DNA of 7,704 bases from Spirochaetota bacterium. GTDB taxonomy: Bacteria; Spirochaetota; Leptospiria; Turneriellales; Turneriellaceae. The stretch lies in assembly GCA_029561505.1 (NCBI GenBank), contig JAKQXK010000556.1, forward strand, positions 1 through 7,704, in the 5' to 3' direction. The notes under the pieces are model-generated. The model was not told where the DNA came from and ran no database searches. It saw only the letters and a list, made by a program, of their open reading frames with translations. Within the stretch, counting starts at the first letter, position 1, and each line of letters opens with the position of its first letter. The translations under genes were made by a program, and so were the position numbers. Of this stretch, positions 1 through 5,197 are shown one piece after another.

Positions 1-609
1 CTGGTACTGGTCGCGGCACGCATTGTTGCACGCGCCCTGGTTCGCGTCGCGGTTCTTGAAGTAGTTGCTCATGAAGCAACGACCGCTGTGTGCAATACAG
101 ATTGATCCGTGAACAAAGACTTCGATCTCTATTTCGGGGCAACGTTGGCGTATCTCTCTGACTTCTGCGAGCGTCACCTCGCGCGAGAGTATCACGCGTT
201 TGGCCCCGAACCTGTGCCAGAATTCGACCGCCGCGAAGTTCATCACGTTCGCCTGTACTGAAATATGCACCGGCAGGTGGGGAAAGTTATCGCGCGTAAT
301 CATAATGAGCCCCGGGTCGGCCATGATGAGACCGTCTGGTTTGAGCTCGGCCATCGCTTTCAGGTAGCGCAGGTAACCTGGCACTTTCGAGTTACGCGGT
401 ATCGCATTGACGGTGAAGTAGATCTTCTTGCCGCGCGCGCGCACGAATTCGACCGCCTCGCCCAGGTTGTGCAGGCGAAATTCATTCTCCCGCGCGCGCA
501 GCGAATAGCGCGGTACGCCACAATAGACGGCGTCTGCACCGTATTCAATTGCCACGCGCAGTTTGTGCGGGCTGCCTGCCGGCATCAATAATTCAGGGAC
601 GCGCGTCAT
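1..609 (-). CDS. trhP: Peptidase U32 family tRNA hydroxylation protein, TrhP/YegQ type (partial, N-terminal 203 residues)
   Basis: The reading frame starts at ATG 609 and runs off the left edge, so only the N-terminal 203 residues are seen; YegQ-type proteins are about 450 residues. It opens with a TIM-barrel-like start (ELLMPAGSPHKL, then EYGADAVYCG and YSLRARENEF), continues with ADPGLIM (about residues 97-103), SVQAN (117-121) and ILSRE (140-144), and reaches the U32 signature EVFVHGSICIAHSGRC (163-178). C171, C178, C194 and C198 fit the cysteine-rich site assigned to an iron-sulfur cluster in this family. The ADPGLIM, SVQAN and NRDANQGAC motifs resemble YegQ/TrhP more than the 23S rRNA enzyme RlhA. 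Known TrhP acts in the cytoplasm with prephenate to form 5-hydroxyuridine at the tRNA wobble position. The gene begins 12 nt after the hydroxylase stop in the same frame, suggesting co-transcription. The ribosome site is weak (GGTG just before ATG). An upstream in-frame GTG at 615 is an alternative start. Confidence 0.85.
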   Translation of the reverse strand, partial: MTRVPELLMPAGSPHKLRVAIEYGADAVYCGVPRYSLRARENEFRLHNLGEAVEFVRARGKKIYFTVNAIPRNSKVPGYLRYLKAMAELKPDGLIMADPGLIMITRDNFPHLPVHISVQANVMNFAAVEFWHRFGAKRVILSREVTLAEVREIRQRCPEIEIEVFVHGSICIAHSGRCFMSNYFKNRDANQGACNNACRDQYQ

Positions 610-615
610 GATCAC

Positions 616-652
616 CGACGATCAGAGTGGCTTCAGGCCACTATGATCGTCG
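616..652 (-). other. Hairpin across the hydroxylase-trhP junction
   Basis: This inverted repeat has a 9-bp outer stem (CGACGATCA at 616-624 with TGATCGTCG at 644-652), one G/A mismatch, a 6-bp inner stem (AGTGGC with GCCACT) and a 5-nt loop. It covers the last ten or so codons and the stop codon of the hydroxylase gene and ends 6 nt before the trhP ATG. There is no T-run after it on the minus strand, so it is not a classic intrinsic terminator. In the RNA it could tune translation of trhP or stabilise the 3' end of the hydroxylase message; both roles are inference. Confidence 0.5.
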
Positions 653-1299
653 ACATTTCGATCGGCCGCGGTGCTGCCAAAATATGAACCACCGACATAG
701 TCCCATACCGGTGAAGTGAACCCAAAGTTCTTGAGCGGCGCGCGGTAATGGTGCATCATGTGGTTGCGGCGTATCATTTTGAAATAGGCGTTCTTAAACT
801 GAAAGAAGTGTACCGAAAAATGCAGAAAGTCGTAAATGACGTAACCGGTTAGAAATCCCCCCATGAAGGGCAGGTAGTGAAGTGGCAAAAAGTACCTGAA
901 CAAAAAAAACAAAGTGACTGCCAGCGGAATGCTTGCGCCGGGTGGCATCACGAGGCGGGTGGCATCGCGCGGCGCGTCGTGGTGAATGCCGTGCGAATAG
1001 AAATAGATGGCCTTAAAAACCCGGTTGGTCTGCGGAATGTGAAAAATAAAACGATGCAGAAAATATTCGATGAAGGTCCAGAAAAGCATGCCGATGCAAA
1101 AGGAGGCAATTATGTCTGTGGCAGATAGCGGCGTAGACGTTATCGCGAGATACACGAGGCTGACGATAACCGGAATATAGATCACAAACGGGGTGGCAGG
1201 GTGCACGTGGCTCAGCCGCTCGAGCAGGGGGTTACTGAACATGCGAATCGTCTCGCTTGTCGCCATTGCTTCACGAATGCTCATCTTTTTTGTGCCCAT
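622..1299 (-). CDS. Fatty-acid 2-hydroxylase family membrane enzyme (FA2H/Scs7-like)
   Basis: This is an integral membrane di-iron oxygenase of the fatty acid hydroxylase superfamily. Numbered from ATG 1299 (225 aa), the histidine motifs are HRFIFH (82-87), HGIHH (103-107), LHFSVH (H160, H164) and NHMMHH (180-184). Between them lies RLVMPP, and near the C-terminus NFGFTSPVWDYVGGSYF; this motif order is that of fatty-acid/ceramide 2-hydroxylases. Hydrophobic segments near residues 36-54, 62-78, 122-139 and 144-158 fit four membrane helices. Eukaryotic homologues hydroxylate the alpha carbon of the ceramide acyl chain and often carry an N-terminal cytochrome b5 domain, which is absent here. The start at 1299 follows a GGGGG run; the frame is open back to an ATG at 1377, which would add 26 residues without homology-like features. 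It lies upstream of trhP on the same strand and is divergent from the hemerythrin gene. The exact lipid substrate cannot be read from sequence. Confidence 0.88.
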   Translation of the reverse strand: MGTKKMSIREAMATSETIRMFSNPLLERLSHVHPATPFVIYIPVIVSLVYLAITSTPLSATDIIASFCIGMLFWTFIEYFLHRFIFHIPQTNRVFKAIYFYSHGIHHDAPRDATRLVMPPGASIPLAVTLFFLFRYFLPLHYLPFMGGFLTGYVIYDFLHFSVHFFQFKNAYFKMIRRNHMMHHYRAPLKNFGFTSPVWDYVGGSYFGSTAADRNVDDHSGLKPL

Positions 1300-1450
1300 T
1301 GAACCCCCAATCAGATATGCGGCAGGCACCGGGCCAATGAATATCGTGTCAATTCTATTTAAGATATAACACTCCATTTATCGATTATCGCTTGACGGTG
1401 TGTTTTTGCGGCGGCAAATTCGGTCAGCAGCAAGCCTGCGCAGAGGTTAT

Positions 1451-1984
1451 ATGAAAGCGACCGACCCCAACTTCATTGGCAGAAAGATACCGGAGTACAG
1501 CAATGTGCAGGTGATGAGTTATCTGATTTCGACCCACCACGAGTTCACGCGCAACATTATGGACGAAATCGACGACCTGATCGCGCTGGCCCAGAAAGAA
1601 GTGACAGAGCCACCCGAAGAGCTCGGGGTTCTCGCGAATCTTTGGAAAAAATACCACCGCGATATGGTAATGCACCTGCACGACGAAGAAAAAATTCTGT
1701 TTCCATGGATACGCGAGCTCGACGAGTCGGGCCGATCGCGTGATGAAGTCGCCCGCAACTACTCGGGTTCGATCAAACAAATGCTTGAAGAGCACGAACA
1801 CCACGAAGAAGATATCGAGCGGGTCAAAAAACTGTCTGATCAGCTTTCGCAAAAGGGCGGTTTTATACCTGTGCTCGCGCGACTCTCGTATAAACTGCGC
1901 CAACTAACCAATGATCTTGAAGAGCACATGCGCATCGAGAGCGAGCTGCTGTTTCCCCGCATTCTCGGCAAAACACCAGCCTGA
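1451..1984 (+). CDS. Hemerythrin HHE-domain di-iron protein, RIC/YtfE-like
   Basis: This is a predicted soluble 177-residue four-helix-bundle protein. Numbered from ATG 1451, likely iron ligands are H29 or H30 (STHHEFT), H75 and E79 (HLHDEEKILFP), H115 (LEEHEHHEE), and H159 and E163 (EEHMRIESELLFPR). The repeated H-x3-E followed by LFP is typical of the RIC family (YtfE, ScdA, DnrN), which is linked to repair of iron-sulfur clusters after nitrosative or oxidative stress. The N-terminal cysteine-containing ScdA_N domain of classical RIC proteins is missing, so it may be a generic hemerythrin-like oxygen/NO or iron protein. I chose ATG 1451 because AGAGG lies just upstream (about 1442-1446); a GTG at 1400 in the same frame would add 17 arginine-rich residues of no family character. 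It sits between two lipid-modifying genes, one of which is itself a di-iron enzyme, but a functional link is only a guess. Confidence 0.88.
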   Translation: MKATDPNFIGRKIPEYSNVQVMSYLISTHHEFTRNIMDEIDDLIALAQKEVTEPPEELGVLANLWKKYHRDMVMHLHDEEKILFPWIRELDESGRSRDEVARNYSGSIKQMLEEHEHHEEDIERVKKLSDQLSQKGGFIPVLARLSYKLRQLTNDLEEHMRIESELLFPRILGKTPA

Positions 1985-2195
1985 TATTCGGGCACTCCCG
2001 TCTGCGGCAACAATATATTGATGCTGCGTTGTTTGCGCTGCAAATTGTTAATCGACAAATAGTGAGTCATCACGCTGCTTAGCGCGCCATGAGCATCGGC
2101 TCGCATGCGCGGCGACTACTGACATCGGCGTCAGATATTGCGAACTTTTGTTCACTTAGAGCTTGCCGCCCTGTCTCAATTATGGTTTATCATTT
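1985..2195 (+). other. Intergenic region with several short inverted repeats
   Basis: No gene is visible in this 211-bp gap between the hemerythrin and methyltransferase genes. It holds a run of small dyads: CAATATATTG (2011-2020), TTTGC-gct-GCAAA (2032-2044), CGCATGCG (2102-2109), CTGAC-atcggc-GTCAG (2119-2134) and GAAC-tttt-GTTC (2142-2153). A possible promoter is TTGCCG (2164-2169), 17 nt, TTTATC (2187-2192), which would put the transcript start at or very near the methyltransferase ATG. Dyads of this size arise by chance, so they are candidate operators or 3'-end structures only. Confidence 0.3.
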
Positions 2196-3317
2196 ATGAA
2201 AATAGCAGATTTCGTCCGCGTAAAGAAAAACTCTTTAACCCGGCGCTACCAACAGAAGACCGTACCCATCACCCGCGTGGTCGAAGATTATATCGCGGGC
2301 GACATCGACCTGACCGTCGACACATTTGCAGAGCTCTTGAAGCACAAACATGAAATTTTTGATTTCAAGTTTGTTTCTTCACACTATAGTTTCTTGCTGA
2401 CTAAGTTCTTGCCCCAGGTGATCATTCACTCAAAAGCACAAGACACCCGCATCGCGCAAGACCACTACGACATCGGCAACGACTTCTTCTCATGGTTTCT
2501 CGGCAAGCCGATGATTTACACGAGCGGCATCTACAAAACCGGCAAAGAGAATCTCGAGCAGGCACAACAGAACAAAATCGATCTGATCGCAGAGAAGATT
2601 CTGCTGCAGAAAGGCGACAAAATGCTCGATATCGGCTGCGGTTGGGGCACTCTGCTCTACAATTCAGCAAAAAAATACGGCGCGCAGGTTACCGGCGTCA
2701 CAATCGCAGAGCAGGGCTACCAATATATCAGCGAGCAGATCGTAAAACAGAAGCTGCAAGGCAAAGTTAACGTTCTGAAAATCGACTACCGCGATATTCC
2801 GAAGCAGAAATTCAATAAGATCACCTGCGTTGAAATGGCCGAGCACGTCGGTGTCAAAAACTTCAACAAATTCATGAAGCAGATCTATGACCTGCTCGAC
2901 GATGACGGCATCTATTACCAGCAGGTTGCAGGCTTAAAGGCCGGCCTCTGGAATATGGAAAGCCTGGTCTGGGGTCTTTTCATGAACAAGTATATTTTTC
3001 CCGGTGCTGATGCGAGCATGCCGCTGAAATGGTATGTCGCAAAACTCGAAAAAGCAAAGTTTGAAGTGCGCAGCGTCGAGACAATCGGCATTCACTATTC
3101 GCGCACACTAAACCAGTGGCACGAAAACTGGCTCAGCAATGAAGACAAGATCATGGGCGCATACAATGCCTATTGGTTCAGATTGTGGGATGCCTTTCTC
3201 GCATGGTCAACGAACATTGCCGAAGAAGGCCACGCAACGTGCTACCAGATCGTAGCGCACAAGAACAAACCCAAGTTCAACCGCAAGCGGTTCATCGGAA
3301 AGAAGACTTTCGCTTAA
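2196..3317 (+). CDS. SAM-dependent lipid methyltransferase of the cyclopropane synthase superfamily, sphingolipid C9-methyltransferase-like
   Basis: This 373-residue protein belongs to the cyclopropane-fatty-acid-synthase (CFA) superfamily. Numbered from ATG 2196: HYDIGNDFF (90-98), IYTSGIY (107-113), the SAM-binding LDIGCGWG (144-151), EMAEHVG (213-219, E216), NKYIFPGADAS (264-274) and HYSRTLNQWHENW (300-312, Y301). Two residues that bind the catalytic bicarbonate in E. coli CFA synthase appear changed: Cys of YSC is Ser here (S110) and the His of LLHTIG is Gln (Q243); Glu and Tyr remain. As I recall them, fungal sphingolipid C9-methyltransferases share YTSGI, GCGWGTL, KITC.EMAEHVG, DDDG, WGLFMNKY.FPGADAS and the ending ATC.QI, a closer fit than CFA synthases. 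Those fungal enzymes have N-terminal membrane helices, not seen here. The likely reaction is methyl transfer from SAM to an unsaturated lipid chain, at the membrane surface. No Shine-Dalgarno is visible before the ATG; the frame extends 11 codons upstream to a TTG without homology. The stop lies in a palindrome shared with the convergent acyltransferase gene. Confidence 0.88.
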   Translation: MKIADFVRVKKNSLTRRYQQKTVPITRVVEDYIAGDIDLTVDTFAELLKHKHEIFDFKFVSSHYSFLLTKFLPQVIIHSKAQDTRIAQDHYDIGNDFFSWFLGKPMIYTSGIYKTGKENLEQAQQNKIDLIAEKILLQKGDKMLDIGCGWGTLLYNSAKKYGAQVTGVTIAEQGYQYISEQIVKQKLQGKVNVLKIDYRDIPKQKFNKITCVEMAEHVGVKNFNKFMKQIYDLLDDDGIYYQQVAGLKAGLWNMESLVWGLFMNKYIFPGADASMPLKWYVAKLEKAKFEVRSVETIGIHYSRTLNQWHENWLSNEDKIMGAYNAYWFRLWDAFLAWSTNIAEEGHATCYQIVAHKNKPKFNRKRFIGKKTFA

Positions 3318-3331
3318 GCGAAAGTCTTCTT
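3300..3331. terminator. Perfect 32-bp palindrome, probable bidirectional terminator
   Basis: Fourteen bases, AAGAAGACTTTCGC (3300-3313), are followed by TTAA and then by their exact reverse complement (3318-3331). RNA from either strand can fold into a 14-bp stem with a 4-nt loop, rich in A and G on one side and T and C on the other. The methyltransferase stop codon TAA (3315-3317) falls in the loop, and the acyltransferase stop codon (3332-3330) overlaps the right edge. The flanks lack a long T-run beyond the TT inside the arm, so it may act mainly as a 3'-end block for two convergent transcripts. Confidence 0.7.
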
Positions 3332-4124
3332 AAGCCCAACGCGAAAAATTCTGTGAGATGAAATCCACCACTTTCTGGTGCGTTTCTTTTTCTTTCTTTT
3401 CGACATCCATCGCTTCACCGAAGGCAATGTGAATTCTGCGCTTGCGTTTCAGTGGGCCGAAACCCTTCAGAATGCGGCCATTGCTCCAGAAATCAGTCTT
3501 CAGCGCGACCGGCAGAACCTTAACACCCGCGCGTTTGGCGAGTTTGGTGCCGAGTGAATTAAAATTTTCGGGCACAAACGATTTCTGGCGCGTACCCTCG
3601 GGAAACAGAATTACCGATAGGCCATCTCTGAGCCGCTTTTCGCCTTCGCGCAGAACAATTTCCATGTCTTCGCGCGCATTTTCGCGGCCGACGACGATCG
3701 GGTCACGCGATTTCATGATTTTACCGAAGAACACTCCCCGCATTAATTTCTCTTTAACGACAAACGTCGTCGGCTTAATCACGGTCACGAGGCAAGGCAG
3801 CACAAAGGTCTCGAGCGCGCTCATGTGGTTGGCGATAATGACCAGGGGCCCTTCGGCTTTGCGCAGGTTATCGATGCCGCTGATTTCGAAACGGCCGCCC
3901 ACAGACTCGATCGCGCGCATCACATCGAGCGAAGTTTCTGCCCAGTTTTCATTACCATATCGGTCTTCTTCGATCAGCTTGCGTGACTTAAATACCGTGC
4001 CGACAAAGCGGGCATAGAGCCACCAACGCGAGCGCAGCAGAGCGTAGTCTTGCCAATCGGTCGTTTGATTCGCGGGCGTGGTATAGGTGTCGCTCGGAAA
4101 AAGGTTCATGTTTGTTTGATGCAT
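3330..4124 (-). CDS. 1-acyl-glycerol-phosphate/lysophospholipid acyltransferase family protein (PlsC-like)
   Basis: This 264-residue protein carries the acyltransferase blocks in order: NHMSALE (block I, H100 and E105), GKIMKSRDPIVVGREN (block II, R147), VILFPEGTRQKS (block III, FPEGTR at 174-179) and VKVLPVALKT (block IV, P205). Family members transfer an acyl chain from acyl-CoA or acyl-ACP to a lysolipid or related acceptor at the inner membrane. The canonical block I is H-x4-D; here the acid is Glu, a variant I believe exists in a subset of bacterial PlsC-like proteins. The N-terminal 90 residues include an aromatic/basic patch (SRWWLYARF, 32-40) but only weak hydrophobicity, so peripheral membrane attachment is more likely than several helices. 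No good ribosome site is seen at M1 (4124) or at M6 (4109), so the start is uncertain by five codons. It converges with the methyltransferase gene. The acceptor is unknown; with its neighbours it could reacylate a modified membrane lipid. Confidence 0.87.
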   Translation of the reverse strand: MHQTNMNLFPSDTYTTPANQTTDWQDYALLRSRWWLYARFVGTVFKSRKLIEEDRYGNENWAETSLDVMRAIESVGGRFEISGIDNLRKAEGPLVIIANHMSALETFVLPCLVTVIKPTTFVVKEKLMRGVFFGKIMKSRDPIVVGRENAREDMEIVLREGEKRLRDGLSVILFPEGTRQKSFVPENFNSLGTKLAKRAGVKVLPVALKTDFWSNGRILKGFGPLKRKRRIHIAFGEAMDVEKKEKETHQKVVDFISQNFSRWA

Positions 4125-4156
4125 TTAAATAGTCTCAGGTTGCTGATTAAATAAGA

Positions 4157-4191
4157 GCCCAATCAGGTTATTGATGGAAACCTAATTGGGC
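4157..4191. repeat. Imperfect inverted repeat between divergent genes
   Basis: GCCCAATcAGGTT (4157-4169) pairs with AACCTaATTGGGC (4179-4191) around a 9-nt loop, with one C/A mismatch. It lies between the divergently transcribed acyltransferase and hydrolase genes. On the minus strand it is followed by TCTTATTT, loosely like a terminator tail, but no upstream minus-strand gene needs one. A symmetric binding site for a regulator of both genes, or an RNA hairpin in the acyltransferase leader, are the two readings. Confidence 0.5.
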
Positions 4192-4214
4192 GAACACATG
4201 TACACCACTATTTT
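4186..4214 (+). promoter_or_regulatory. Weak candidate promoter for the exported hydrolase gene
   Basis: TTGGGC (4186-4191) and TATTTT (4209-4214) are separated by 17 nt, a sigma-70-like arrangement with three of six and four of six consensus matches. The -35-like box lies in the right arm of the inverted repeat at 4157-4191, so a protein bound there would block it. A start near 4221 would give a leader of roughly 65 nt containing the hairpin at 4251-4274. Confidence 0.2.
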
Positions 4215-4250
4215 GGCATTGGCCATGCTGCGGCGCACATCTTTCCCTAA

Positions 4251-4280
4251 CGCTGCCGCGAAATTCTGGCAGCGCGGAGG
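4251..4280 (+). promoter_or_regulatory. Leader hairpin directly before a strong Shine-Dalgarno
   Basis: CGCTGCC (4251-4257) and GGCAGCG (4268-4274) form a perfect 7-bp stem with a 10-nt loop. One base later comes GGAGG (4276-4280), 7 nt before GTG 4288; this Shine-Dalgarno decides the start of the hydrolase gene. The stem leaves the GGAGG unpaired but adjacent, so it could affect ribosome access or simply be a leader structure. Confidence 0.5.
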
Positions 4281-4287
4281 TTCATAA

Positions 4288-5151
4288 GTGAAGAAAATCC
4301 TAATTAGTCTTTTTATTGCGACGGGGGGCTTTAGCCTGCACGCTGTCACCACCATCTACGTTCATGGTTTTCATTTTTCTGTGCAAAAAACCGAAACGGC
4401 AAAAACCTGCCAGGGCAAATCAACCTGCCCGAGCTACTGGGGCACCCAAGATAATACGACCGCTGTTGTGCACACAGGTTACGATGGCCGGTTTAACCCG
4501 ACCGTCGCAGGTTCTGAGCGCGGTTCAACCCGCCTTCTGGCAAACCTGAACGCCTATTGCCGCCGCGACCGGGGCCAGTCATGCCGCATCGTCAACCATT
4601 CAATGGGCGGATTAACCACCGGTTTCGTATTGGCCAACTATAACAGGTCAAACATCTATAACGTTCTGTACGTGACCTCGCTGGTTTCAGCCGAAGGCGG
4701 CTCTGAGCTCGCGAACATCGGCAACCCGGTGCTGCAGACGCTGAACGTCATCACGCTCGGCCTGTCGAATTTCTTTCTGAACTTTCCCGATGCGGTTAAC
4801 GTGCTCAAGACCAGCGCTGCGCGCGCGGCCTACGACCACAACCTGACAAACGGCACGCCATTTTACCATCTGGCAGGCAACACCTCTGAATGGTACATCA
4901 ACTGGATCTTCCCGGGCAGCCACGACACTGTGCTCGCGATGCATTCGACCTGTAGTTACCGTGACGTTGTTTCTTTTTCACGCTGCGGCGGTGAAAGTGT
5001 GACGACAGGCATCTGGCCGTTTCGTAACACGAAATATTACACCGCCCATTCGAATCACTACCAGCACCCCCGCCACAGCGCAGCGGGTGTCGCGATCAAG
5101 CACCTCGACTACCCAAACCGGTCTGACGTTTCGCGCGCGGCGCCAAACTAA
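4288..5151 (+). CDS. Exported alpha/beta-hydrolase, lipase-like
   Basis: This is a 287-residue protein with a clear signal peptide: MKK, a hydrophobic stretch, and a probable cleavage after SLHA (residue 19), so it acts outside the cytoplasm. The mature protein begins with a beta strand and YVHGFH (24-29), the HG oxyanion motif of lipases. The nucleophile elbow is NHSMGG (103-108, S105), where the usual first Gly of G-x-S-x-G is Asn. D213 in PGSHDTVLAMHS and H254 or H257 in HSNHYQHPRHS are plausible completions of the triad. Six cysteines (C41, C47, C91, C99, C222, C233) could form three disulfides in the mature protein. It probably hydrolyses an ester, perhaps a lipid, but the substrate is unknown. 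GTG 4288 is chosen because GGAGG lies 7 nt upstream and the signal peptide begins there. It is divergent from the acyltransferase gene and followed closely by a terminator-like hairpin. Confidence 0.82.
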   Translation: MKKILISLFIATGGFSLHAVTTIYVHGFHFSVQKTETAKTCQGKSTCPSYWGTQDNTTAVVHTGYDGRFNPTVAGSERGSTRLLANLNAYCRRDRGQSCRIVNHSMGGLTTGFVLANYNRSNIYNVLYVTSLVSAEGGSELANIGNPVLQTLNVITLGLSNFFLNFPDAVNVLKTSAARAAYDHNLTNGTPFYHLAGNTSEWYINWIFPGSHDTVLAMHSTCSYRDVVSFSRCGGESVTTGIWPFRNTKYYTAHSNHYQHPRHSAAGVAIKHLDYPNRSDVSRAAPN

Positions 5152-5162
5152 TTGGCTTTGAG

Positions 5163-5191
5163 CCCCATGCCCTTTTGCGGCATGGGGTTTT
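5163..5191 (+). terminator. Intrinsic terminator-like hairpin after the hydrolase gene, abutting the next start
   Basis: CCCCATGCC (5163-5171) pairs perfectly with GGCATGGGG (5179-5187) around CTTTTGC, and TTTTATCT follows. The stem and T-rich tail are those of a Rho-independent terminator, starting 11 nt after the hydrolase stop. The next gene starts at ATG 5198, only 7 nt beyond the T-run, and the right arm's GGGG lies 10 nt before that ATG where a ribosome site would be. It may therefore act as an attenuator or a ribosome-site mask for the downstream pair and not only as a gene end. Confidence 0.75.
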
Positions 5192-5197
5192 ATCTAC

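Noticed and set aside
265..591. Plus-strand open frame of 108 codons
   Set aside because: It is the antisense shadow of the trhP gene, whose U32 motifs are unmistakable on the minus strand.
1392..1420. TTGACG ... CAAATT as a promoter for the hemerythrin gene
   Set aside because: The -35 box is good but the -10 match is only three of six, so it is not listed as a feature.
1424..1903. Minus-strand open frame of 159 codons opposite the hemerythrin gene
   Set aside because: The plus-strand frame has a full set of di-iron ligands; the antisense protein shows no family motif.
2196..3317. Annotation as a classical cyclopropane-fatty-acid synthase (cfa)
   Set aside because: The superfamily is right, but two bicarbonate-site residues differ and the motifs fit the sphingolipid C9-methyltransferase branch better, so no cfa symbol was given.
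3442..4017. Plus-strand open frame of 191 codons opposite the acyltransferase
   Set aside because: It is a high-GC shadow frame; all four acyltransferase blocks lie on the minus strand.
4198..4287. 29-codon ORF as a real leader-peptide gene
   Set aside because: No ribosome site precedes ATG 4198 and the peptide has no attenuator-like codon run; kept only as part of a regulatory-region observation.
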